A stretch of DNA of 33,885 nt. Source: Bacteroidales bacterium (GTDB lineage: Bacteria > Bacteroidota > Bacteroidia > Bacteroidales > JAADJA01). The position numbers were made by a program, and so were the translations under genes. The notes under the pieces were generated by a model. It had not been told where the DNA came from, ran no database searches, and worked only from the letters and a program-made list of their open reading frames with translations. Below, one piece after another: positions 16,543 to 26,100 of the stretch (its first letter is position 1; each line of letters starts with the position of its first letter). The stretch lies in the NCBI GenBank assembly GCA_016933115.1, contig JAFGBL010000170.1:1-33885 (forward strand). The letters run 5' to 3'.

Positions 16543-18660
16543 ATGAACAAGAGGGGAAAATACTGTATCGGGTTTGCCATGCTGACAGCTATCCTGATTT
16601 CTTATCCTTCCTTTTCACTATGTTCACAATCAAAATCCGACAGTTTAAAAGCCTTATTAAACCAGGCCGATCACGATACAATAAGGATCAGGATGCTATT
16701 TGAAATGGGTAATTTATATATTGATGGGCCTTCAGATTCTTTGGTTTTTTATTATAAGGAGGCATTAAACCTGATCGATAAATTCTTTGCACAACCCGAG
16801 GATTTTATTGCCAAAAAAGGGTCAAAGACCATCGAACGATACAAAAGGTTAAATTTTCGTGCATTACTCGAAATCGGCATTGAAAAATTTTTCCAGGGGA
16901 AATACAATGAGTCATTGGAAAATTACTTTAAAGCCCTCAAAATCGCACAGGATATCAACGATATAGGCCTGGTTTCGGAGGTGAATGGTGCCATCGGAAT
17001 CGTTTATAAAAATCAGGGAGAATACGCACAAGCGCTCGAATTTTATGAGCAGGCTTTATCTGCAGCAATTGAACTCAATGACACATCCTGGATTGCAGCC
17101 TGTTATGCCAATGCCGGCAACGTGTACCGAAGGTTGACGAATTACAGTAAGGCACTGGACTATTTTCTAAAAGCCCTGGAAGTTTTTGAAAAAGAAGGAG
17201 AGTCCCGACGGATGGCCATCAGTTATATGAACATCGGTAATTTGTATGAGGATCAGAAGGATTACAATACGGCCCTTGAATATTACAGCAGGGCCCTTCA
17301 ATTGTCCTATCAAACAGATGATAAAAAAAGGATCGCGGAATGCCTGGCCAACATTGGGAATATTTATTCGGCACAAAAAGCCTTTAATACGGCAAGGGAT
17401 TTCTACCGGCAATCGCTTGAAATCAATATAGAGCTGGGATATGAGCATACGGTAGACGATTGCTATAAATATATCGGAAGTACTTACGAACTGGAAGGAT
17501 TGACAGATACTGCCCTGGTAAATTACCGGAAAGCATATGAAATAGCCCTGAAGGAAAATGACAAGCTGATTCTGGCCGAAGTTTTGGGAAGTATTGCCAA
17601 TATTTTCCTGATGAAAAAATCTTACAGGGAAGCGATGGAAAATGCAGATAAAAGTTTGCAAATCGGGCTTGAAACGGGCGATCCGCAGAACATCAAGAAC
17701 GCCTATTTGTACCTGTCAGAAGCCTGGCAGGGTTTGAACAATCCAATCAAAGCCCTAGAATACTTTAAATTATACTCAAACATTAAAGATACCATTTTCA
17801 GTTCTGATAAATACAAGGCCATCAAAGACCTTGAAATGAAATACGAAACCGAAAAAAAAGAACAAAAACTGGCCCTGCTTACCGAAAAAAATCAGGTTCA
17901 GGTACTCAAACTTAGCAGAAGGTACCGGCTGCTGTGGGGTATCGGAATTCTTGCAGTCCTCATCATGTTGATCATTTACCTGCTGTTCAGGCAAAAGGAG
18001 TTGAGGTCAAAACACATGGCCGTGGAACTGGAACAAAAACTGCTAAGGTCGCAAATGAACCCGCATTTCATTTTCAATTCACTCATCGCGATACAAAGTT
18101 TTATTTATAAAAAGGACCCGGTACAGGCCGGAGATTACCTGGCCAAATTCGCCGAACTGATCAGGATCACGCTTGAAAACTCAAGAAGTGAGTTCGTTTT
18201 ACTCGAGAGAGAAATTAAAATGCTTGAAATATACCTGGAGCTTCAATGCCTGCGGTTCGATAATAAATTCAACTATCAACTCGAAATAGATGAGAATATC
18301 GACGCTTCAACCATGCGTATACCGCCCATGCTGGCCCAGCCATTCATTGAAAATGCAATCGAACACGGCCTCAGGTATAAAGACACCAAAGGAAATATTA
18401 AAATCAATTATATGAAAAGTAACGGAATCCTTCGGTTGATCGTAGAAGATGATGGCATTGGAAGGGAAAAGGCAGCAGCCAATTCCAGAAATAAAAAACA
18501 TGCATCCATGGCCACTTCTATAACAATAGAAAGGCTGGAGGTGCTGAGTAAAAGATTTAAACAAAAACTAAAACTTGAACTGACCGATTTGAAAAATGAA
18601 GAGGGAATGCCTTGTGGAACACAAGTTAAATTTTCGATGCCCTATAAAATTTCGGTTTGA
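16543..18660 (+). CDS. TPR-containing sensor histidine kinase (LytS/YehU type)
   Basis: 705 aa. A signal/anchor segment at residues 10-28 leads into tetratricopeptide repeats at about 105-430, with repeated YxxALEYYxxAL and NIGNIY patterns. A coiled stretch rich in E and K (about 425-455) precedes one membrane helix (about 462-483, GILAVLIMLIIYLLF). The kinase region has NPHFIFNSL with phospho-acceptor His508, then PFIENAIEHGL and DDGIGRE. The TPR part is predicted outside the inner membrane, so the signal is probably a protein or peptide contact rather than a sugar bound to a propeller. The response regulator starts 31 bp downstream. The ATG at 16543 gives a clean MNKRGK signal start. Confidence 0.93.
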   Translation: MNKRGKYCIGFAMLTAILISYPSFSLCSQSKSDSLKALLNQADHDTIRIRMLFEMGNLYIDGPSDSLVFYYKEALNLIDKFFAQPEDFIAKKGSKTIERYKRLNFRALLEIGIEKFFQGKYNESLENYFKALKIAQDINDIGLVSEVNGAIGIVYKNQGEYAQALEFYEQALSAAIELNDTSWIAACYANAGNVYRRLTNYSKALDYFLKALEVFEKEGESRRMAISYMNIGNLYEDQKDYNTALEYYSRALQLSYQTDDKKRIAECLANIGNIYSAQKAFNTARDFYRQSLEINIELGYEHTVDDCYKYIGSTYELEGLTDTALVNYRKAYEIALKENDKLILAEVLGSIANIFLMKKSYREAMENADKSLQIGLETGDPQNIKNAYLYLSEAWQGLNNPIKALEYFKLYSNIKDTIFSSDKYKAIKDLEMKYETEKKEQKLALLTEKNQVQVLKLSRRYRLLWGIGILAVLIMLIIYLLFRQKELRSKHMAVELEQKLLRSQMNPHFIFNSLIAIQSFIYKKDPVQAGDYLAKFAELIRITLENSRSEFVLLEREIKMLEIYLELQCLRFDNKFNYQLEIDENIDASTMRIPPMLAQPFIENAIEHGLRYKDTKGNIKINYMKSNGILRLIVEDDGIGREKAAANSRNKKHASMATSITIERLEVLSKRFKQKLKLELTDLKNEEGMPCGTQVKFSMPYKISV

Positions 18661-18691
18661 TAACAATTATAAATAAACTAAAAGATTGTTT

Positions 18692-19429
18692 ATGATTTCT
18701 GTTGTAATCATTGATGACGAACAAAAGGCCAGGGAAACCATTCAAAATATCCTAGGTCTCAGTGAATGTGAAATTCAGATCATTGGCGAGGCCGATTCGG
18801 TAGAGAGCGGTTACGAGCTTATTTCCAATAAACGACCCGACCTGGTATTGCTCGACATCAACCTCACCGACGGAACAGGATTTGATTTGATCAAAAGGTT
18901 CGACAGGATCACATATCATGTTATATTCATTACCGCTTATGAAGAATATGCGTTGAAAGCCTTTAAATTCAGCGCTATTGACTACATTTTGAAGCCCATA
19001 ACTGCAGCGGACCTGCTTCAGGCTGTTGAAAAAGCCTGTTCGACTATTCACAAGGAAGAAAATGACGTAAAGTTGTCCACCCTTCTTTCCAACCTGGAAA
19101 AGATAAAAAAAATTGTTTTGAAAACTGCGGAAAGTATCCACATCGTGCAGGTAAAAAACATCATCCGATGTGAAGCCGACGTGAATTATACCACCTTTTT
19201 CCTCGAAAACGGCGATAAACTCCTGGTTTCAAAAACCCTCAAGGATTTTGCAGAATTATTGGAACCGGCAGGATTTTTCAGGACACATCAATCTCACCTT
19301 GTTAATCTTGATCATATACTTCGGTACGATAAAACCGAAGGCGGACATTTGGTAATGGGCGATGAGTCAATTGTGCCTGTATCTTCCAGAAAAAAAGATG
19401 AGATGTTCAAGCTTTTCGAAAAAATGTAA
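18692..19429 (+). CDS. LytTR-family response regulator
   Basis: 245 aa from ATG 18692, the first codon that gives the normal receiver start ISVVIIDDE; an in-frame TTG two codons earlier is less likely. The receiver holds Asp8-Asp9, phospho-acceptor Asp55 (LVLLDINLTDG) and Lys-Pro in DYILKP. The LytTR domain covers about 140-245 (IIRCEADVNYTTFFL, FFRTHQSHLVNLDHI). It pairs with the TPR kinase. The direct repeats at 19448-19480 lie just after its stop and upstream of the 19539 gene, which makes that gene the first candidate target. Confidence 0.95.
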   Translation: MISVVIIDDEQKARETIQNILGLSECEIQIIGEADSVESGYELISNKRPDLVLLDINLTDGTGFDLIKRFDRITYHVIFITAYEEYALKAFKFSAIDYILKPITAADLLQAVEKACSTIHKEENDVKLSTLLSNLEKIKKIVLKTAESIHIVQVKNIIRCEADVNYTTFFLENGDKLLVSKTLKDFAELLEPAGFFRTHQSHLVNLDHILRYDKTEGGHLVMGDESIVPVSSRKKDEMFKLFEKM

Positions 19430-19447
19430 AAAATAAATTTTCTAGAT

Positions 19448-19480
19448 CGAATAATCATTCAACCCCAGCGAATAATAATT
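19448..19480 (+). promoter_or_regulatory. Candidate LytTR binding site, 21-bp-spaced direct repeats (site 1)
   Basis: CGAATAATCATT (19448-19459) and CGAATAATAATT (19469-19480) start exactly 21 bp apart, two helical turns, and differ at one base. The second copy begins 38 bp before a likely -7 box. LytTR regulators such as AgrA are known to bind two 9-bp direct repeats about 21 bp apart. No TTTG-like -33 box is present, as expected for an activator-dependent promoter. Confidence 0.6.
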
Positions 19481-19506
19481 TTCCACTTATACAGCAGTTT
19501 CCACGC

Positions 19507-19514
19507 TATATTTT
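19507..19514 (+). promoter_or_regulatory. -7-like box of the 19539 gene
   Basis: TATATTTT differs from TAnnTTTG only at the last base and lies 24 bp before the start codon. It is positioned for activation from the direct repeats upstream. Confidence 0.4.
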
Positions 19515-19538
19515 TACCGAAAACAAAACTTCATCAAT

Positions 19539-21554
19539 ATGAAAACTTCGGCAATCAAAATCCTATCTGCAATCTCGATTATTTGTATTGTTAATATCAT
19601 GCAAGCTTCAACCATCACTTCAACCTTAAATGGCGGCCCCTGGAATGAAGCCACCACATGGATTGAGGGAGTTGTTCCCGGATCTAATGATACGGCCATT
19701 ATTCAGGGCCTCGTGATCATCGGGAGTGTTGTTGTTTATGAAATTTACCACAGTTACGGAGGCTGGGTCATTGTTGAGCAATCCGGAAGTTTGGTCCCAC
19801 ATGAATATGGCGGAGGGTTGGGAACCTTTAATTTATTTGTTGCCCACGACATTACAAATAATGGAATCATATACAACGGGGAAGAATATCTGCATCTCTT
19901 AATTGAAGGGAATATAATGAATAACGGTATATGGCAACCACACGAAACATTTCTTACAGGAACGGCTAACCAAAATATCAGCCTGGGTGAGGATGCAGTT
20001 TTCGGAGGTTATTGGACCATAAATAATCCAGTTTCAATCACGGCTTTGTCAGATATCAGGTATAATGGGGGTTATTCGCATGGTACAAACTACTACATCG
20101 GCGATTTCAATATGAATGGAGTGACATTCCATTTGGGTACATTTTCGATCAATATAGCAGGAACCGTAATTTTTAATGGTACCATTGAAGGTGATTTTGA
20201 GATCCTCGGCACATTTAATGTCGATAAGGATTTGAGTGATACCTTGGTATTTCATGGAACAGTGCATGTTACCGACACCTTGCAGAACACCCTTTATGGC
20301 CAGGGATATGGAATCATGAAGCTGGTAGTCGAAGGGGACATTGTAAATAATGGTGTTGTCCGTGATCACCCTTTGGATGACGATCTCAGCATTCTGATAA
20401 CAGGGAAAATCGTCAACAACGGGAAATGGTCCTGCAATCATGTGAGTTTCACAGGATCAGAAAATCAATATATAGAACAAACTACCGGAAAATATTTCGA
20501 AAGCAATTTTTACGACCTGGATGCCGCGAGTGAAATAATTGCAAATTCAAATATCACTGTAACTCAAGAGATACAAATGAACGGTTCTGTTTTGGATATG
20601 CAGGAACATACACTGAATCTCACATCCTGGATAAAAAATGGGGTTCTGAAAAATGCCAACCTGCATGGAGGATATCTTCTTTCGGTGAATGCAGCCGACT
20701 TTCTCAACCTCTTTGGAATGGTAACAGTTGACGATTATAATGTTTTTCAGTGTCCGGTAATTGTTTACGATACTCTAAGGTGCAATACCTATGGAGGAGG
20801 ATCCTATTATTACGAGTTACAGATTGATGGTTCTTTAACCAATAACGGCTGCATCCAAAGCTATGGATCAGGTATGCTGCGTATGCATATTACCGGAGAT
20901 ATATTAAATAACGGCTCCTGGGCAAATTACACCACTTATCTGGAAGGAGATATGGACCAGTTTATCGGGCAGTCTGAAAACAAAGTTTTCGAAGGTAGCT
21001 TTGAAATTCAAAAAACCGCGGGGAACGTTATTGCCAATTCCGATCTTAGGTTCCTGGGAAATATCAACCTGAACGGGTCGACTTTAAAAATGGGAGGACG
21101 TACCATCTTTATGGATAATTTTCTATACAACGGCACATTGGAACAGGCCTATTTACATGGTGGTTTACTTCAATCCATAACTGCAACCGGCAAATTAGAT
21201 ATTAAAGGCACGGTAAAATTGGACGATTTTAATATTTTTAATTGTCCGGTTACGGTATTTGACACGTTACAAAGCAACACTTTTGGCGGAGGATCGAAAT
21301 ACTACGACGTCACCATTAACAATTCTGTAACTAACTATGGGGTAATTCAGAGCTGGGGATCTGGAATTCTACGATTATATATCACCGGCGACTTAAGCAA
21401 CTCAGGTCAATGGGTCAATTACCTGACCTACTTAAATGGAACTGAAGACCAACATATTTATCTTTTTGAAGATATTACCATCGATGGAAATGTACAGTTT
21501 GATGCCATAAAAACACTGCTCCATTCCAATGGTACCATGAAGGTTTATTGCTAG
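19539..21554 (+). pseudogene. Secreted solenoid repeat protein, N-terminal part of a frameshifted gene
   Basis: 671 codons from ATG 19539 to a premature stop at 21552-21554. Signal peptide: residues 1-22 (ILSAISIICIVNIMQAS). The mature start GGPWNEATTWIEGVVPGSNDT matches the start of the 9365 protein. A beta-solenoid with repeating 'NNGxW' turns follows. Two long repeats of about 160 residues (each with LHGG and GGGS-YY) occupy roughly 360-660. Just before the stop the frame goes wrong: FDAI is followed by KTLLHS here, whereas one extra base gives NTAPFQWYHEG, which aligns with DDPPYQWKWNG of the 9365 protein. The rest of the protein continues in the frame of the next entry. Restored, it would be 967 residues. 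It may be a true pseudogene, a sequencing error or, less likely, a recoded gene. Confidence 0.8.
21509..21513 (+). other. Frameshift site in a run of five A
   Basis: The upstream frame reads GCC ATA AAA ACA; adding one A to the run gives GCC ATA AAA AAC ACT and joins the downstream frame. The downstream frame has a stop at 21500-21502, so the shift must lie between about 21503 and 21551, and the A-run is the natural place. Confidence 0.75.
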
Positions 21555-22441
21555 ACTCACCCGATTTTAATGGAGAAACAGCACAGGTCCTATCCTGGAA
21601 TGTTCCTGTTCAACCGGCCTGGTACGGAACTTTCTTTTGCGAAACCGGCGAGGGCAATTCAAGAAATATAATTGTTGGCCGTGGGATGTACTCACCAATA
21701 AATCTAACTGCAGTAGTAAACTGTACCGATGTAGAACTGTCATGGCAAATGCCTAACGGCTCACCCAATAGCTGGAACATTTACAGGAATAATGAGCTAC
21801 TTGAGAATGTCAATTCCATGTCTTACACCGATGAAATGTTAAATCCGGGTGAGGATTACAGCTACTACATTACAGCCGTTTTTGGTTTGGAGGAGTCTGA
21901 GCCGACTGCTACAGTTACAATTTACCTGGAGATACCAGCCAATACCATCCCCGGAAATTTCACTGCCGATCCCAACGAAACCGTAGTTATTTGCACCTGG
22001 GACGAGCCCGCATGTTGCCTTACTCCTGATGGCTACAACATCTATCGCGACGGTGAAAAACTCAATTCCATAATGATCCTCGAAACCACCTATACCGATT
22101 CGCCAGGTTATGGAGATTTCTCTTATCAAGTTAATGCAGTGTATTATTTTGGTGAGTCCGGCCATTCTGAAACCTCAACGGTACATATTTCAGGAATTGA
22201 AGAAAACACATTGAAATATATCAGCCTGTATCCTAATCCAGCGAAGGAAAAAATAAATATTACCTCCGATATCGAACTTTACAACCTATATATTTTCAAC
22301 AGTGAAGGGCGGCAGATTATGAACCAAAATTATGTAACTGAAAACTATTCGATAGATGTTTCTGCTCTAAACTCAGGGTTATACCTATTGATTCTGAATA
22401 CCGAAAAGGGTAAATTAAAATCCAGGTTTATTGTAAAATAA
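21548..22441 (+). pseudogene. Fibronectin-like and type A CTD part of the frameshifted secreted protein
   Basis: 297 codons counted from a TTG at 21548, but the frame is open from 21503 and homology starts at about 21512, so this is the downstream half of the 19539 gene rather than a separate gene. FNGETAQVLSWNVPV is the end of the solenoid body. Two fibronectin type III-like domains follow (about 21690-21930 and 21940-22190; each has a SWNIYRN or GYNIYRD core). The last 75 residues or so are a canonical T9SS type A CTD: YISLYPNPAKEKINI, then GLYLLILNTEKGK and the terminal IVK. If translated in frame, it would direct export across the outer membrane by T9SS and attachment to the surface. Confidence 0.8.
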
Positions 22442-22455
22442 AAAAAGGCTTGTCA

Positions 22456-22478
22456 TCTGGGGAGATTCTTTCCCCGGA
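22456..22478 (+). other. Hairpin after the stop of the 19539 gene
   Basis: TCTGGGGA (22456-22463) pairs with TCCCCGGA (22471-22478), 8 bp including one G-T pair, with a 7-nt loop. No T-run follows, so it is a weak terminator candidate or an mRNA 3'-end stabiliser. Confidence 0.4.
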
Positions 22479-22487
22479 GGCACCTTG

Positions 22488-22519
22488 CAAATAATAATCC
22501 ATTCCCGGCAAATAATAAT
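22488..22519 (+). promoter_or_regulatory. Candidate LytTR binding site, 21-bp-spaced direct repeats (site 2)
   Basis: CAAATAATAAT occurs at 22488-22498 and 22509-22519, exactly 21 bp apart, each preceded by G. It shares C(G/A)AATAAT(A/C)AT with site 1. The second copy starts 40 bp before a likely -7 box of the LytTR-only gene, almost the same geometry as at site 1. Confidence 0.6.
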
Positions 22520-22529
22520 TTGCCGGGAA
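22502..22529. promoter_or_regulatory. 12-bp perfect inverted repeat overlapping site 2
   Basis: TTCCCGGCAAAT (22502-22513) and ATTTGCCGGGAA (22518-22529) flank the loop AATA. It overlaps the downstream direct repeat, so it could be an operator or an RNA hairpin. No T-run follows it. Confidence 0.5.
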
Positions 22530-22548
22530 ATTTCCCAATCACCTCTCA

Positions 22549-22556
22549 TAAATTTA
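22549..22556 (+). promoter_or_regulatory. -7-like box of the LytTR-only gene
   Basis: TAAATTTA differs from TAnnTTTG at the last base and ends 31 bp before ATG 22588. No -33 box is seen at the right distance. Confidence 0.35.
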
Positions 22557-22587
22557 CATAACCTATTATTACGGAATTATTGAACTA

Positions 22588-23103
22588 ATGGAACGCATCA
22601 TAATCATCGATGACCATTTATGTAAAGAAGAACTGGCCGAATTCCTCGAAGCCAACAAAAAACACATCAAACTCGATTCTTCATTCGAACAGTTAAAATC
22701 CTCTACAAAAATATTTTTCGAAGAGTTATTGGAGATCAAAAACGGAGATGAAAAAATTATTTTTAACTCAGATCAAAATATCAATTTTGTCAGAACCAAA
22801 GAAATCGTTAGCGTAAATGCATTCGGCCGTTATTGCAAAATCATCCTAAAAAACGGCAGCATCCTTGAAACCAACCAGGACCTCGACTCAATAGAAAAAA
22901 AACTGCCCAGGGATTTTTTTATGCGCATTCATGCATTGCACCTGATCAACCTCGACTACCTGGCAAGTTGCAAATTGAACATTCCCCCTTCAATAATCAT
23001 GAACAATGGAGAGATTTTACCTCTGGATGAAAACAAAAAAGCAGAAGTCATTAAATACCTGGAAAATTTAACAAAAAATTCAAATAATTCAATGATTTAT
23101 TAA
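22588..23103 (+). CDS. Receiver-less LytTR DNA-binding protein
   Basis: 171 aa. Residues 1-10 (ERIIIIDDH) look like the first strand and acidic pair of a receiver domain. The rest of the receiver, including the phospho-acceptor Asp and the Lys-Pro, is absent, replaced by a short helical segment (11-55). Residues 65-165 form a complete LytTR domain (EIVSVNAFGRYCKIIL, FFMRIHALHLINLDYL). It therefore cannot be phosphorylated like the other two regulators and may act constitutively, through protein level, or as a competitor at the same sites. The direct repeats in its promoter suggest control by itself or by the 18692 regulator. The giant secreted protein gene follows after 33 bp. Confidence 0.88.
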   Translation: MERIIIIDDHLCKEELAEFLEANKKHIKLDSSFEQLKSSTKIFFEELLEIKNGDEKIIFNSDQNINFVRTKEIVSVNAFGRYCKIILKNGSILETNQDLDSIEKKLPRDFFMRIHALHLINLDYLASCKLNIPPSIIMNNGEILPLDENKKAEVIKYLENLTKNSNNSMIY

Positions 23104-23106
23104 CCA

Positions 23107-23122
23107 TGTCGGTATTCCGACA
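23107..23122 (+). other. Hairpin between the LytTR gene and the giant secreted protein gene
   Basis: TGTCGG and CCGACA form a perfect 6-bp stem with a TATT loop, 14 bp before ATG 23137. It is followed by AAAAAATTT rather than a T-run, so it is a better candidate for leader control or differential expression in a shared transcript than for termination. Confidence 0.45.
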
Positions 23123-23136
23123 AAAAATTTACAATT

Positions 23137-26100
23137 ATGAAAGACATCTTACAAGTAAGAGTAAACAGAAGAGTTAAAAACATTTTGTTTACGGTATTTA
23201 CTATTGTGTTTTGGATCAACTGTTTTGATGCAAATGCCCAGGTATCCTTTACACAAACGCTAAACGCCGATTTTTACAAAGGCGCTTACAACGATTTAAT
23301 CGTATATGGCGACAATGTTTACCTACCTTACCAGGCTACCGATGTGGGAACCTGGTTAACAACAACTGTATTACCCCAAACGTTGATGGGACAAAAAGCT
23401 GCCACCTGGAACAACCGATACGTTTACGTGGTTGGCGGTTATAACGACTTAACTTATTCTACTGCTGTATACCGGGCCACGCTCAACACATCGGGGATAA
23501 GCAGTTGGACTACACTGAATCCCTTGCCCGTCGGACTACGTGACCATGCCGTGGTGATCGGCACCAACACCGTTTATGTGTTGGGTGGTCGAGATGATTC
23601 TGACATTTATGATGAAATTTACTATGCCACCATCAACACAGACGGCTCTATCGGGGCATGGCAGGCATCTTCTGTTTCGCTTCCGGTTGCATTGTGGGGG
23701 CATACTGCCGTTTATTGCAACGGTTATGTTTATGTGGCTGGAGGTGCTAATACACTTTCCCCCACAGCGGCAAGAAATAACGTTTATTACGCAAAAGTAC
23801 TCGCCGACAATTCACTTTCTGCATTTACAGCAACTACTAATCTGCCGGCAACCAGAAACGGGCATTCTATGGTGAATCATGCCGGGAAGGTTTACGTATT
23901 GGGAGGTTTTGTCAATACAACCGGCGTGAAACAAAACACGGTTTACTCTGCTACATCGAATGTTTCAGGAAGCCTTTCATCCTGGTCGACCCTGACGGCC
24001 CTTCCGATAGCAGTGAGCAACCATTCATCTGTCATTATTAATGGATTAATCACCTTACTGGGTGGCGAAAGCGGTGGCACATTGAGCAATAGTGTCTATT
24101 ACGCCGACGTTAATGCGGCTCCGCTGGTTTGGAACCTGGCCTCCAATGTAATGTACGATCGAACTAAAGACGGTGCTGCATTTACCCGAGACGGCTGGAT
24201 AGGATTTTGCGGTGGAGAAAACCTTTCAGGAACGCCCATCTGGAATACAAGGTATGCCAATCTTACATTATCTTCCAACTATGAGAAGAATGGGCTTTTT
24301 ATTTCCAATCCATTTTATGAGTTGGGAGCTGAACGGGAAATCACGGAACTTACCTTTATAACAGGTAATCCGGCCGTTTCCAATTCCCAAATAGCCTACC
24401 GGACGGCCGGTGATGACCTGATCTGGGGTAACTGGACAACGCCCACTTCCACCAGCCCGATCTCCGTTGGCTTCACAGATCACTACCTGCAATATAAGGT
24501 AATTTTTACCGGAGACGGACTGGTTACTCCAACTTTCTCAGAGATGAACCTTTGGACACCCGGCACCGAACTATCAGGCAACCTGAATGCTTTAACCAGC
24601 ATAACACTGGCCAACAGTCCTTATTGGGTTACCGGCGATGTGTCGTTTACTTCAGGGACGCATACTTTCGAAGCCGGAGTGGTTTGGAATTTCCTTCCTG
24701 AAACAGGCCTGACGGTCGGACAGGCAAATGTTGTCTGCAACGGCACCTCAGGAAATCCTGTTCAGTTTATCGGTTATACCAATGACGACGGATTATGGGA
24801 TGGGTTCTATTTTGATCCAAACAGCGATAACGGGGTATCATCGCAGTTTAATTATGTGGTTATTGCCAATGGCGGATTTGGAAGTAATAATGCCAACCTT
24901 TACTGCAACTCATCCAATGAGCCGTTCCTCAATCATTGCACTATCCGAAATGCCGATGGAAATGGGATTCGTTTGAATAATGCCCAGATCAATGTTGAAT
25001 TTTCAACAATTGAAGATAACAGCGAAAACGGTGTTTATCTCGAAAATTCCAATCCGACTTTTGTAAGTTGTGATATAAATAATAATGCAGCAGCCGGGGT
25101 CCATTTTACTTCCAATACCTCAGAACCTACTTATAGTAACACCATCATTCAAAACAATCTGTATGGCCTTCACTATCCTTCACCCAATTATACGATTTAT
25201 CCTCCCAACGGTGATCCTACTTTAACCAATAATACTTATAACGGAATTGCCATTGATGGTGGAGACGTAACCAGCAGTAACAAAGTTTGGAATTCCATAA
25301 TTTATGACTATATATTATTGGGTACTGTGAGAATTGTCCAATATTCATCTTATGTACGTCTTACCATCGAACCGGGAAATACCATAAAGGCGTTAGAAGG
25401 AGTTCAGATACAGATTGGAATGGGTAGCAACGGCGGTGAATTATATGCAATTGGAACAGCTGACAGCCTGATTACTTTTACATCTCATGATGGCCTTTCA
25501 GGTGGATGGGATGGAATTTGGTTTACACAATACGCAAGTGGCTGGGGCGGCGTTTCGGTGATGGATTATTGCGTAGTTGAAAAAGGCAATGATTATAATA
25601 TGTACTCTCTGTCCACGGTCCAGCCTACCATGAATCACTCCATCATAAGGGATGCACTGGTCGACGGATTGAGGAATGCATCATCAACGCATATCATTCA
25701 AAACACGCAGTTTCTAAATAATGGAAGATATCCCTATTACTTGCTTGATCCGGGAGCAAATCCCACCCATTCGGGAAATACATATACCGGCAACGGCATT
25801 AACAGGATCGCTGTTGAAGGTGGCGAGTATGGTAGTGACCGGTCATTAACCTTTGATAATATCCCATATCTCGTCCTGAATGATATAATTATAGTGCTAT
25901 ATAGTAATCATAGCCGCTTAACCGTCGATCCGGGCGTCATTGTTGAATTTGCTGCCGGAACTCAATTAAGATTAGGTAAAAGCTCTAATGGTGGTGATCT
26001 TTGGGCCGAAGGAACATCAGGCAATCCGATTACTTTCAGGCCATATAATGGTGTTGCCGGAGGATGGGAAGGTATTTATTTTACACAATATAATGATAAT

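Noticed and set aside
17167-17661. 164-codon minus-strand ORF
   Set aside because: It is antisense to the TPR repeats of the second kinase. Its apparent repeats (IFI, FQG) are mirror products of the TPR codons.
21507-21515. Programmed -1 frameshifting on ATAAAAAC
   Set aside because: Only five As, no good tandem slippery heptamer in the upstream frame and no obvious stimulatory hairpin; an indel is simpler. Kept only as a minor alternative.
21548-21550. TTG 21548 as the genuine start of a separate gene
   Set aside because: The same frame encodes homology upstream of this codon (QWYHEGLL), and there is no signal peptide, which a type A CTD protein needs.
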